This document shows, one piece after another, positions 36,237-44,608 of a DNA stretch of 64,000 nucleotides; within the stretch, counting starts at the first letter, position 1; every line of letters begins with the position of its first letter. The notes under the pieces were generated by a model. It worked only from the letters and a program-made list of their open reading frames with translations. It was not told the origin of the DNA and did not search any database. The DNA comes from Clostridium prolinivorans (lineage in GTDB: Bacteria > Bacillota > Clostridia > Clostridiales > Clostridiaceae), in contig NZ_RJWG01000001.1 in NCBI RefSeq assembly GCF_004011155.1, forward strand, positions 187,189 through 251,188, given 5' to 3'. The position numbers were made by a program, and so were the translations under genes.

Positions 36237-36950
36237 ATGAAAAAATATAGTTCGCAAATTACTGTATCAATAGTATGCTGTATATTGGGATTTATGCTTG
36301 CATACCAATTTAGAATATGGAACAATCGTGAAAATATTAACAAAATATCTCAAACAACTACGGATATCACTATAGAACTAGAGCAGTATAAAAAACAAAA
36401 GGAAATACTCCAAAATAATATTAATGATTTACAAAACAAATTAAAGCAATATGAAGAAGCTGCAGCAAATAGGAGTGATGAAACTAAAAACTTGCTTGAA
36501 GAACTTGAAAATACTAGATTGTTGACTGGAGCTAAAGATGTTAAAGGACCTGGAATAATAGTGTATATAGATCCTAAAACAAAAATTTTAGGAAATTCTA
36601 TACCAGGTGATCATATAACAGACAAACATTTGGTTTATTTAGTTAACGAACTTGTATCTGCTGGTGCAGAAGCTGTATCTATAAATGATTCAAGAATTAC
36701 TCCAAGAACAGGAATAAGAACTTCTGGTAATAATATACTTATAAACGATATTAAAATATCACCTTTCGAAAGAATTACTATTAAAGCAATAGGAAACAAA
36801 GATAATTTATATAGTGCTTTGGCATTCTATGGAACACTTATAGATTTTGAACCTATTAGTAATATATCTTATAACAGATATGATGACATACTAATAAAAA
36901 GATATAATGGTAACTATAAATTTGAATATGCAAAACCTATAGAAAAGTAA
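36237..36950 (+). CDS. DUF881 family protein (YlxW/YlxX-like), first copy
   Basis: A 237-aa protein with an N-terminal membrane anchor (residues about 8-24), a coiled coil (about 35-85) and an outside DUF881 domain with VKGPGIIVYIDP, LVNELVSAGAEAVSINDSRI and ILINDIKISPFERITIKAIG. DUF881 genes flank a small basic protein in the division clusters of many Gram-positives (ylxW-sbp-ylxX in Bacillus). The exact role is not established; a scaffold in the septum or wall is inferred from location. The ATG follows AAGGGGG. Confidence 0.88.
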   Translation: MKKYSSQITVSIVCCILGFMLAYQFRIWNNRENINKISQTTTDITIELEQYKKQKEILQNNINDLQNKLKQYEEAAANRSDETKNLLEELENTRLLTGAKDVKGPGIIVYIDPKTKILGNSIPGDHITDKHLVYLVNELVSAGAEAVSINDSRITPRTGIRTSGNNILINDIKISPFERITIKAIGNKDNLYSALAFYGTLIDFEPISNISYNRYDDILIKRYNGNYKFEYAKPIEK

Positions 36951-36964
36951 TGAGGTGATTTTAT

Positions 36965-37318
36965 ATGATAGCTATAATTGGTTTGTTAATTGGAATTGTA
37001 ATAGGATTATTTGGGAATATAAGTATACCAGATAAATTTTCACCATATATGTCCGTAGCAATATTGGCTTGTTTAGATTCAGTGTTTGGAGCTATAAGAG
37101 CAAGTCTTTCAAAAAATTTTAGATCAGATATATTTATTTCTGGTTTTTTTGGTAATTCAGTTTTAGCTGCAGTTTTAGCTTATTTAGGAGATAAGCTCAG
37201 TGTACCAATATATTTAGCTGCTGTTATAGTTTTTGGAGGAAGAATATTTGATAATTTTGCAATAATAAGAAGACTCATACTTGAAAAAGCCAAATCTCAC
37301 GATGAGGTGATTAAATGA
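36965..37318 (+). CDS. sbp: Small basic protein Sbp (DUF1290)
   Basis: A 117-aa membrane protein with three hydrophobic segments (about residues 2-20, 27-45, 59-100) and the family pattern GNISIPDKFSPYMSVAILACLDSVFGAIRA. It is encoded between two DUF881 genes, the standard arrangement downstream of ftsQ/divIB in Firmicutes. The molecular function is unknown. The ATG follows GAGGTGATT; the end overlaps the next gene by ATGA, indicating coupling. Confidence 0.92.
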   Translation: MIAIIGLLIGIVIGLFGNISIPDKFSPYMSVAILACLDSVFGAIRASLSKNFRSDIFISGFFGNSVLAAVLAYLGDKLSVPIYLAAVIVFGGRIFDNFAIIRRLILEKAKSHDEVIK

Positions 37319-38052
37319 AAAATAATGAGGCATCATTATTTGTTTTTATAGCTTGCATTATAATTGGAATATTAATATCTTTAAATATAAATTTTAATAA
37401 TACTTATAATAGAGTTTTTTTAAATACTAAACAATACCAAGATGCTTATAATGAAAGAAATAAATTACGTAATGATATAATTAAAATGCAGGAAGAGTAT
37501 GAGCAAATGGAAATGAAGCTCAATAAATATGAATATGAACCTGAAAATAAGCAAATAATATTTCAAGAATTATATGATGAACTTAATAATAATAAAATGA
37601 TTATAGGCAAGGTTGATGTTGAGGGGCAAGGAATAACAATTAAGCTTACAGATGGTAGTAATAATTTTGATAATGAAATAGATGAAAATTTTTTAGAAAA
37701 AATAATTCACAATTATGATATTATTTATGTTATAAATGATTTAAAAAATGCTGGGGCTGAAGCCATAGCTATAAATGGTCAAAGAGTTATTGACACTACA
37801 GAGGTGTATTGTGATGGACCATTATTAAGGGTAAATGGAGTGAAAATTGCAGCACCATTTTATATAGATGCTATTGGGGATAAAGAAGTTCTAAAAAATT
37901 ATATGCTTGCAGATGAAAATTATATCAACTTAATTCTGAAAAATAGAGGAATAAATGTTGAAATTGAACAGTTAAGTAATTTAAAAATTCAAGCTTATAA
38001 TCATTCTATAAAGAAAAAATTTCTAACTTTAGCTGATAATAATAAAAATTAA
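37315..38052 (+). CDS. DUF881 family protein, second copy
   Basis: A 245-aa paralogue of the gene at 36237: N-terminal membrane anchor (residues about 8-26), coiled coil (40-70), and the DUF881 domain with VEGQGITIKLTDG, VINDLKNAGAEAIAINGQRV and LLRVNGVKIAAPFYIDAIGD. The two copies are clearly diverged, so this is an old duplication. It overlaps sbp by 4 bases and is translated from GATGAGGTG. Location points to wall or division function only by association. Confidence 0.88.
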   Translation: MKNNEASLFVFIACIIIGILISLNINFNNTYNRVFLNTKQYQDAYNERNKLRNDIIKMQEEYEQMEMKLNKYEYEPENKQIIFQELYDELNNNKMIIGKVDVEGQGITIKLTDGSNNFDNEIDENFLEKIIHNYDIIYVINDLKNAGAEAIAINGQRVIDTTEVYCDGPLLRVNGVKIAAPFYIDAIGDKEVLKNYMLADENYINLILKNRGINVEIEQLSNLKIQAYNHSIKKKFLTLADNNKN

Positions 38053-38142
38053 GCTTAAATTATTATAATAAAATTGAAGGATTTTTGATTTTTATGAAGA
38101 ATAATAGTATTTGACACAAGAATTTAAAGGAGACGATAATAA

Positions 38143-38796
38143 TTGTCTATTAAGGAAAACATTGATCAAATTAAATCAAAAATATCCAAAGATACAGTTT
38201 TAATTGCAGTGTCTAAAACACGTAGTATTGAGGAAATAAAGGAAGCTTATGATTGTGGAATAAGAGATTTTGGAGAGAATAAAGTTCAAGAACTTATAGG
38301 AAAAATTGATTCTTTACCAAATGATATTAATTGGCATCTCATTGGACATCTTCAGACAAATAAGGTAAAATATATTGTAGGTAAAGTAAGTTTAATTCAT
38401 TCTCTTGATAGTATAAAACTTTTATATGAAATTGAAAAACAGTATAAAAATAAAAATTGTATAGCAAATGTTTTAATTCAAGTTAATATTGGAAGAGAAG
38501 AAAGTAAAACTGGTATTTTATTGGAAGATTTAGAAGAATTGCTTTTATCTTGTGAAAAATGTAGCAATGTAAAAATTTGGGGACTTATGGCTATAATACC
38601 CAAAGGTTCTCAAGAAAGCTGTTCTATGTATTTTAAAAAAATGAAAAAATTATGGGATGATATTAGTCTTAGAAAATTTAAAAATATCAAGATGAAATAT
38701 TTATCTATGGGAATGACAGGAGATTATGAAATTGCTATTAAAGAAGGCTCTAATATGATAAGAATAGGAACCGGTATATTTGGACCTAGAAAATAA
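38143..38796 (+). CDS. ylmE: YggS/YlmE-family PLP-binding protein
   Basis: Pyridoxal phosphate homeostasis protein with the fold-type III alanine racemase barrel. The PLP lysine is in LIAVSKTRSIEEI (K25), followed by DFGENKVQEL, WHLIGHLQTNK, VLIQVNIGREESKTG and LSMGMTGDYEIAIKEGSNMIRIGTGIFG. Length 217 aa is typical. No racemase activity is expected; the family balances free PLP. TTG start after AAAGGAGA. It leads the ylm group next to sepF, as in Bacillus. Confidence 0.95.
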   Translation: MSIKENIDQIKSKISKDTVLIAVSKTRSIEEIKEAYDCGIRDFGENKVQELIGKIDSLPNDINWHLIGHLQTNKVKYIVGKVSLIHSLDSIKLLYEIEKQYKNKNCIANVLIQVNIGREESKTGILLEDLEELLLSCEKCSNVKIWGLMAIIPKGSQESCSMYFKKMKKLWDDISLRKFKNIKMKYLSMGMTGDYEIAIKEGSNMIRIGTGIFGPRK

Positions 38797-38821
38797 ATCA
38801 TAAACTAAGGGGGAAATAAAA

Positions 38822-39283
38822 ATGTGTGCAAAAATGATTAATAAAATGATGGGATTTTTAGGATTAGAAGAAGATTTAGATATTGAAGAAAATCAAGAAC
38901 AAGAAGATGAAAAAGAATTAATAGATGATGAAGTTGAAAAAATGTTTATAAATAATAAAAAACAAAATACTAATAAAGTTGTGAATATACATACAGCAGC
39001 TTCTGCAAAAGTAGTTATAATAAAGCCAAATGATTATGATGAAGCTGCTAATATATGTGACAATTTAAAAAATAGAAAAATAATTGTGGTAAATACTACT
39101 TCACTTGAACCTAAAATTGCTCAAAGACTTCTTGATTTCATTGGAGGAGCTTGCTATGCACTTAATGGAGAACTTCAACAAGTAGAGAAAGGAATATATA
39201 TACTTTCTCCATCTAATGTAGAAGTAACAAATGAACTAAAAAATGAATTAAGTAGTAAAGGAATACTTAGTTGGAGCAAATAA
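38822..39283 (+). CDS. sepF: Cell division protein SepF
   Basis: FtsZ-associated membrane tether that forms rings and aligns FtsZ filaments. The N-terminus [15 protein letters not shown] is the amphipathic membrane anchor, then an acidic linker (residues 18-45), and the C-terminal SepF/DUF552 domain with [28 protein letters not shown] and [31 protein letters not shown]. Length 153 aa is standard. The ATG follows AGGGGGAA. Confidence 0.96.
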   Translation: MCAKMINKMMGFLGLEEDLDIEENQEQEDEKELIDDEVEKMFINNKKQNTNKVVNIHTAASAKVVIIKPNDYDEAANICDNLKNRKIIVVNTTSLEPKIAQRLLDFIGGACYALNGELQQVEKGIYILSPSNVEVTNELKNELSSKGILSWSK

Positions 39284-39298
39284 TAATTGGAGGAATTT

Positions 39299-39580
39299 AT
39301 GATTAATAATATAAATGCAGCTGTGAATATTCTTTTCTCTCTTTTACAAGATGCAATTGTAATTGAAGCATTATTATCTTGGATATATAGAGGCAGTGGT
39401 AATGTTTTTACTGATATTTTACATACAATTACTGAGCCTTTTTTAGTTCCTGCAAGGAAAATAACTTATAAACTTTTTCCTAATATGATGTTGGATTTTT
39501 CTCCTATAATAGCTCTCTTTATTATAAGAATTTTACAATTTATAATAAACGCTTTGTTAGGAATGTTTATTAATGGATAA
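39299..39580 (+). CDS. ylmG: YggT/YlmG family membrane protein
   Basis: A 93-aa protein with two hydrophobic segments and the YggT pattern LLSWIYRG...ILHTITEPFLVPARKI, ending with LDFSPIIALFIIRILQFI. The ATG at 39299 is chosen because it lies 6 bases after TTGGAGG; the frame also begins with that upstream TTG. YlmG proteins are tied to division or to nucleoid and chloroplast partitioning in other organisms, but the mechanism is unknown. It sits between sepF and ylmH as in Bacillus. Confidence 0.93.
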   Translation: MINNINAAVNILFSLLQDAIVIEALLSWIYRGSGNVFTDILHTITEPFLVPARKITYKLFPNMMLDFSPIIALFIIRILQFIINALLGMFING

Positions 39581-40343
39581 AAAAACTTTTTTAAATTTTA
39601 TTAATTATGAAGACAAAAATATACTTTCAAATATATATAATAAATTGACATTAGCTGAAAAAGCAAATGTACCTGTTTTTATTAATGAATTTTATCCTCC
39701 TAATCTTTGGAAAAATATTTTAAACTTACAAGATAAGTTTAATGTAAAAATATATGCCAATGGAATTTTTGAAGAAGCAGAAAGAAAGATGTTAGCATTT
39801 TTTAATGATATAATTTATTCTTATCCAATAAATGTAATTAAAATCAAAAATAAATCGAAATTTCAAAAACTTGAGCATAGAGATTATCTTGGAGCTATAA
39901 TAGGACTTGGAATTAAAAGAGAGAAGTTTGGAGATCTCATAATAAAAGATGATATTTGTTATGGAACTTTTTGTAAAGATATATCTTATTATGTTATTTC
40001 TAATCTTAATTATGTTGGGAAATGTCCTTGTACCGTTGAACTAGTAAATGAAAATGAATATAAAAATATAAAAGCTAATACTGAAAATTTATATATTATA
40101 ACTACATCTTTAAGATTAGATTCAGTAGTGGGTTCTTTATGCAATATTTCAAGGTCTAAAGCTGTTAGTATTATAAATAACGGAAAAGTATTAGTAGACT
40201 ATAATGAAATTTATGAAAAAGATAAAAGTATAGAATTAAATACTGTAATAACCATACGTGGTTATGGTAAATTTAAAATTATTAATATAATTGGATCTAC
40301 ACAAAAAGGAAGATTAAAATTACAAATAAGCAAATATGTATAA
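39573..40343 (+). CDS. ylmH: S4-domain RNA-binding protein YlmH
   Basis: A 256-aa protein with an N-terminal alpha/beta domain (HRDYLGAIIGLGIKREKFGDLII) and a C-terminal S4 domain (LRLDSVVGSLCNISRSKAVSIINNGKVLVDY). YlmH binds ribosomal large-subunit complexes and can take part in ribosome-associated quality control; that is notable because rqcH is also in this window. The ATG overlaps ylmG by 8 bases. The start of divIVA overlaps its end region. Confidence 0.93.
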   Translation: MDKKTFLNFINYEDKNILSNIYNKLTLAEKANVPVFINEFYPPNLWKNILNLQDKFNVKIYANGIFEEAERKMLAFFNDIIYSYPINVIKIKNKSKFQKLEHRDYLGAIIGLGIKREKFGDLIIKDDICYGTFCKDISYYVISNLNYVGKCPCTVELVNENEYKNIKANTENLYIITTSLRLDSVVGSLCNISRSKAVSIINNGKVLVDYNEIYEKDKSIELNTVITIRGYGKFKIINIIGSTQKGRLKLQISKYV

Positions 40344-40356
40344 CGAGGTGGTAAAA

Positions 40357-40968
40357 GTGAAAATAACATCTATGGATATAGTTAATAAAGAATTTAAAAA
40401 AGTTATTAGAGGGTATTCTATTGATGAAGTTGATGAATTTTTAGCTAAAATAGCTGAAGATTATGAAAGTCTTTATAAGGAGAATTCATCATTAAAAGAA
40501 AAATATGATTTACAGACAGAAAAATTAGAACATTATTCTAAAATGGAAGCAACAATACAAAACACTCTTTTGCTTGCCCAAAATGCAGCAGAACAATCAA
40601 AAGAAAATGCTCAAAAGGAAGCTGAGATGATTATAAAGAATGCAAATGAATCTGCTCAGAAAATTCTTGATAAAGCTCATGCTGATGTTATGAAAATAAA
40701 TGATGATTATGAAAGATTAAAGCAAGAATTCATAAAATTTAGAGCTAAATTTAAAAATTTTATGAATACTCAAATAGAGATGTTTAATACTTTAGAAAAA
40801 GATTTAATGAAAAATTATAATATAGGTTCTACATCAGAAGATTCTTTAAAAGAAAAAGATATTGATATGGAAGAAGATTTATATTTTAAAGTGAAAGATA
40901 TTATGGATGACAACATTATTGAAGAAGATTTAAGCGAGATAAAAAATTTTTTTGTAAAGGGAGACTAA
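40357..40968 (+). CDS. divIVA: Cell division/polar scaffold protein DivIVA
   Basis: Coiled-coil protein that senses negative membrane curvature and recruits Min and other factors to septa and poles. The N-terminal lipid-binding motif ITSMDIVNKEFKKVIRGYSIDEVDEFLAKI is canonical, followed by a long coiled coil (residues about 35-135) and an acidic tail. I chose GTG 40357, 6 bases past GAGGTGG, which gives the family start MKITSMDI and 203 aa; the frame extends back to an ATG at 40336 inside ylmH. Confidence 0.95.
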   Translation: MKITSMDIVNKEFKKVIRGYSIDEVDEFLAKIAEDYESLYKENSSLKEKYDLQTEKLEHYSKMEATIQNTLLLAQNAAEQSKENAQKEAEMIIKNANESAQKILDKAHADVMKINDDYERLKQEFIKFRAKFKNFMNTQIEMFNTLEKDLMKNYNIGSTSEDSLKEKDIDMEEDLYFKVKDIMDDNIIEEDLSEIKNFFVKGD

Positions 40969-40971
40969 ATG

Positions 40972-41007
40972 TTATCCTGCTCTTTTGAGTGGGATAATTA
41001 TTTTATG
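40972..41007 (+). terminator. Terminator after divIVA
   Basis: An 11-bp stem, TTATCCTGCTC (40972-40982) with GAGTGGGATAA (40987-40997), including two G-U pairs, a TTTT loop and the tract TTATTTTATG after it. Confidence 0.65.
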
Positions 41008-41045
41008 TAAAAATTCTAATTTTTATAAGGAGTGTTAAATTTAAA

Positions 41046-41738
41046 ATGGTTATAGGAATAATTGGAGCTATGGAAGAAGAAATAGAGGTACTTATTAAAG
41101 AAATAAAATTAGAAACAAAAAAAATAAAAGCTCAAATGGAATTCAATTGTGGAATTTTATGTGGGAAAAAAGTTGTAATTGTAAAAAGTGGTATTGGCAA
41201 AGTTAACGCTGCTATATGTACTCAAATCTTAATAGATGACTTTGGAGTTGATAATATTATTAATGTTGGAATTGCTGGAGGTATAGGAAAAAATATATTC
41301 CCTGGAGATGTAGTTATTGCAGATAGTTTAGTACAACATGATATAGATACATCGGTTTTTGGAGATAAAATAGGACAAATTCCAAGATTAGATACTTTTG
41401 ATTTTAAATGTGATTTGAATTTAGTTAAAAAAGCCAAAGAATGCTGTAAATTTTTAAAAAATGCTAACACTTATATTGGAAGAATTGTAACAGGAGATCA
41501 ATTTATTGCAGATATAAATAAGATAAAATGGTTAAATGATGAATTTGAAGCTTTAGCTTGTGAAATGGAGGGAGGAAGTATAGCACAAGCATGTTACTTA
41601 AATAATGTTCCTTTTGTTGTAATTCGTTCTATTTCAGATAATGCTAATAATGGAGCACGTATGGATTATGATAAATTTAAATATATAGCAGTTGAAAATT
41701 CTACTAATATAATAAAAAATATGCTTGAGATTATATAA
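41046..41738 (+). CDS. mtnN: 5'-methylthioadenosine/S-adenosylhomocysteine nucleosidase
   Basis: Hydrolyses MTA and SAH to adenine and a thioribose, recycling SAM by-products and giving the autoinducer-2 precursor. Motifs: MVIGIIGAMEEEIEVL at the N-terminus (catalytic Glu), GIGKVNAAICTQILID, NVGIAGGI, DVVIADSLVQHDID, the substrate loop ACEMEGGSIAQACY, and IRSISDNA with the catalytic Asp. Length 230 aa is exact for the family. The ATG lies 12 bases after AAGGAGTG. It appears to be a single-gene unit. Confidence 0.96.
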   Translation: MVIGIIGAMEEEIEVLIKEIKLETKKIKAQMEFNCGILCGKKVVIVKSGIGKVNAAICTQILIDDFGVDNIINVGIAGGIGKNIFPGDVVIADSLVQHDIDTSVFGDKIGQIPRLDTFDFKCDLNLVKKAKECCKFLKNANTYIGRIVTGDQFIADINKIKWLNDEFEALACEMEGGSIAQACYLNNVPFVVIRSISDNANNGARMDYDKFKYIAVENSTNIIKNMLEII

Positions 41739-41846
41739 CTATATTTTTTAAAATTTTAATTTCACTATCTTATATGTAATAAAAATTTTTACTTTTGAAA
41801 AAATAATAAGAAGATATAATATTACTTATAAGCAGGTGATAATAAT

Positions 41847-42473
41847 ATGAATAATGAAAAAATAATGTATTTTAAAGAAAAACTTTTAAATGAAAGAAAA
41901 AATGTCTTAAAGTTTTTAAATCAAATGGAAGAAAATGAAGTATTTAATTCTAAAACTGAAATATCTTCAGAAATTTCTGAGCTATCAGCATATGATAATC
42001 ATCCTTCAGATATGGCAACAGAGCTTTTTGATGCTGAAAAAGGAATGGCTTTAAAAGAACATGAAATAAACATACTTAAAAAAATTGATACCTGTCTTAA
42101 AAAAATTGAAAATGGAACTTATGGAAAATGCAGTATGTGTGGATTAGAAATCGCAGAAAGTAGATTAGAATTTATACCTTATGCTGAGCTTTGTGTAAAT
42201 TGCCAAGACAAGGCAAGTAAAATTAAGCCTCGCGAAAAAAATAATAGATCTGTTGAAGAAGATGTTTTAGGATATCCTTTAGGATATGGATTTAATGATT
42301 TTGATGAAACAAATTATGAAGTAGGATATGATGCTGAAGATAGTTATCAAAGTGTTCAAAGATATGATTGGAGAAAAAATGTAGATTATGATTTTTTAGA
42401 TGAAGATTCAGATTATGTTGAATCTATAGAAAAAATAAGCAATGAACAATATAAAAATCAACTTCCCGATTAA
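41847..42473 (+). CDS. DksA/TraR-type zinc-finger protein, YteA family
   Basis: A 208-aa protein with an N-terminal coiled coil (residues about 1-90, including DNHPSDMATELFDAEKGMALKEHE) and a four-cysteine zinc finger CSMCG...CVNCQ (about residues 95-120), followed by an acidic tail rich in Asp and Tyr. The pattern is that of Bacillus YteA/YocK, DksA-like proteins thought to bind RNA polymerase or answer nutrient state. A TATAAT at 41815-41820 may be its -10. The start follows GCAGGTGAT. Confidence 0.9.
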   Translation: MNNEKIMYFKEKLLNERKNVLKFLNQMEENEVFNSKTEISSEISELSAYDNHPSDMATELFDAEKGMALKEHEINILKKIDTCLKKIENGTYGKCSMCGLEIAESRLEFIPYAELCVNCQDKASKIKPREKNNRSVEEDVLGYPLGYGFNDFDETNYEVGYDAEDSYQSVQRYDWRKNVDYDFLDEDSDYVESIEKISNEQYKNQLPD

Positions 42474-42499
42474 CTAAAATTTGCGAAAGGTGATGGGGG

Positions 42500-42946
42500 A
42501 TGGAAATTTTAATTATTTTATTAGGTATAATATTAGATAGAGTAACAAAAATTTGGGCTTTAAAAAGTTTATCACATAAAGATGAAATAGTTGTAATAAA
42601 AAATATATTCAGCTTTTCATATTTAGAAAATAGAGGAGCTGCTTTTGGAATATTTCAAAATAAGATAATATTTTTATCTATTATAACTATTGTTGTTATA
42701 GCAGTTATGATTTATTATCTTTTTAATCATAAATTTTCTTCAAAACTTATTAGAATAAGTTTATCATTAATTATAAGTGGTGCATTAGGAAATTTAATAG
42801 ATAGAGTAATATATAAATTTGTGGTAGATTTTATTTTACTTCACTATAAAGACATATATTATTATCCAACATTTAATGTAGCAGACATGCTAGTAGTATT
42901 TGGAACTATACTTTTAGCTATATGTATTATAAAGGATGAAAAATAA
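42500..42946 (+). CDS. lspA: Lipoprotein signal peptidase LspA
   Basis: Type II signal peptidase that cleaves prolipoproteins before the lipid-modified cysteine. Four membrane segments are present in 148 aa. The catalytic regions are visible: ENRGAAFGIFQ, SGALGNLIDRVIYKFVVDFI (first Asp, with GNLIDR) and YPTFNVADMLVVFG (second Asp, in NVAD). The start follows GGTGATGGGGG. Its stop overlaps the start of the next gene by one base (TAATG). Confidence 0.97.
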   Translation: MEILIILLGIILDRVTKIWALKSLSHKDEIVVIKNIFSFSYLENRGAAFGIFQNKIIFLSIITIVVIAVMIYYLFNHKFSSKLIRISLSLIISGALGNLIDRVIYKFVVDFILLHYKDIYYYPTFNVADMLVVFGTILLAICIIKDEK

Positions 42947-43860
42947 TGGAAGTAAAAAAATTTATAATTGATGAATTAAATAAAGAAATGAGATTAGATG
43001 TTTTTTTATCTAGTAAAATAACAAATAAATCTAGATCTTTTATTCAAAATTTAATAGAAGATGGAAAAGTTATTGTAAATAATTCTTTTAAAAAAAGTAA
43101 TTATAAGGTAAAAATTAATGATATTGTTGAAATAACTATTCCAGATCCAAAGGAATTAAATATAAAACCGGAAGATATACCTATTGAAATTATATATGAA
43201 GATAGTGATATTATTGTAGTAAATAAACCTCAAGGTATGATTGTTCATCCAGCTCCAGGAGTTTATGAAGGGACCTTAGTTAATGCTCTTTTAAAACACT
43301 GTAAAGATCTCTCTGGTATAAATGGAATAAATAGACCTGGGATAGTTCATAGAATTGATAAAGATACATCAGGTGTATTAGTCGTAGCTAAAAATGATTT
43401 TGCACATAATAAATTAAGTGAACAGTTTAAAAAACATTCTATTAAAAGAAAATATATAGCATTAGTTGAAGGAGTTATAAAAGAATCTAGTGGTACTATA
43501 AATGCACCATTAGGGAGACATAATATAGAGAGAATGAAAATAGCAGTAGTTAAAGACGGAAGAAATGCAATTACTCATTATAAAGTTTTAGAGCAATATA
43601 AAAATAATACTTTAGTAGAATGTTCTTTAGAAACAGGAAGAACTCATCAAATAAGAGTTCATATGTCTTATATTGGGCATCCTTTAGTAGGAGACCCTGT
43701 ATATGGCTATAAAAAACAAAGATTTAAATTAAAAGGACAGATGCTACATGCTAAAGTGTTAGGATTTATTCATCCAACTACTAATGAATATATGGAATTT
43801 GAAAGTGATATTCCAGAGTATTTTAATAGAATAATAAATATATTAAAAAAAGAATTGTAA
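42946..43860 (+). CDS. RluD-family 23S rRNA pseudouridine synthase (YlyB)
   Basis: A 304-aa enzyme with an N-terminal S4 domain (MRLDVFLSSKITNKSRSFIQNLIEDGKVIVN) and a RluA/RluD catalytic domain. The active-site motif is HRIDKDTSGVLVVAK (catalytic Asp), with VVNKPQGMIVHPAPG and LETGRTHQIRVHMSYIGHPLVGDPVYG. It probably modifies helix 69 of 23S rRNA, as RluD does. It is coupled to lspA by a one-base overlap, the common lspA-ylyB-pyrR order of Firmicutes. Confidence 0.94.
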   Translation: MEVKKFIIDELNKEMRLDVFLSSKITNKSRSFIQNLIEDGKVIVNNSFKKSNYKVKINDIVEITIPDPKELNIKPEDIPIEIIYEDSDIIVVNKPQGMIVHPAPGVYEGTLVNALLKHCKDLSGINGINRPGIVHRIDKDTSGVLVVAKNDFAHNKLSEQFKKHSIKRKYIALVEGVIKESSGTINAPLGRHNIERMKIAVVKDGRNAITHYKVLEQYKNNTLVECSLETGRTHQIRVHMSYIGHPLVGDPVYGYKKQRFKLKGQMLHAKVLGFIHPTTNEYMEFESDIPEYFNRIINILKKEL

Positions 43861-43883
43861 TTATTACAATCATATGATATAGT
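43855..43883 (+). promoter_or_regulatory. Vegetative promoter for pyrR
   Basis: TTGTAA (43855-43860) and TATAGT (43878-43883) are separated by exactly 17 bases. The start site would lie near 43890, just ahead of the PyrR-binding leader. The -35 overlaps the end of the upstream gene. Confidence 0.5.
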
Positions 43884-43904
43884 TATATTCGACAAATAAA
43901 TACT

Positions 43905-43933
43905 CCTTTAATTGATCCAGTGAGATCATAAGG
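43905..43933 (+). promoter_or_regulatory. PyrR-binding RNA hairpin in the pyrR leader
   Basis: The hairpin has TGATC (43913-43917) paired with GATCA (43924-43928), a hexaloop CAGTGA matching the PyrR consensus CNGNGA, an internal bulge, and a lower stem CCTT/AAGG. This is the classic anti-antiterminator bound by PyrR with UMP or UTP. Confidence 0.85.
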
Positions 43934-43959
43934 GCAAGTTGATAGTTAAAGTAAATTTT

Positions 43960-43990
43960 GCGTCTTGATTTCACGATCAAGGCGTTTTTA
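43960..43990 (+). terminator. Attenuator terminator of the pyrR leader
   Basis: CGTCTTGAT (43961-43969) pairs with ATCAAGGCG (43976-43984) with one G-U pair, followed by TTTTTATTTA. Together with the PyrR-binding hairpin it forms a pyrimidine-sensitive transcription attenuator. Confidence 0.88.
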
Positions 43991-43999
43991 TTTACATAA

Positions 44000-44557
<558 letters not shown>

Positions 44558-44568
44558 TTTAAATATAT

Positions 44569-44602
44569 CTTTTAAATTAATCCTGAGAGATTAAAAAGGA
44601 GG
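44569..44602 (+). promoter_or_regulatory. Second PyrR-type hairpin touching the uraA ribosome binding site
   Basis: TTAATC (44577-44582) pairs with GATTAA (44589-44594) around the hexaloop CTGAGA, which fits the PyrR consensus CNGNGA. There is no terminator after it; instead the AAGGAGG of uraA starts 2 bases past the stem (44596-44602). This suggests PyrR blocks translation of uraA directly. Binding is inferred from sequence. Confidence 0.6.
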
Positions 44603-44608
44603 ACAAAA

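Noticed and set aside
38111-38140. TTGACA, 18 bases, GATAAT just before the ylmE start, resembling a strong promoter
   Set aside because: Transcription would begin inside the coding sequence after the TTG start at 38143, so it cannot serve ylmE. Kept only as a possible internal start for sepF.
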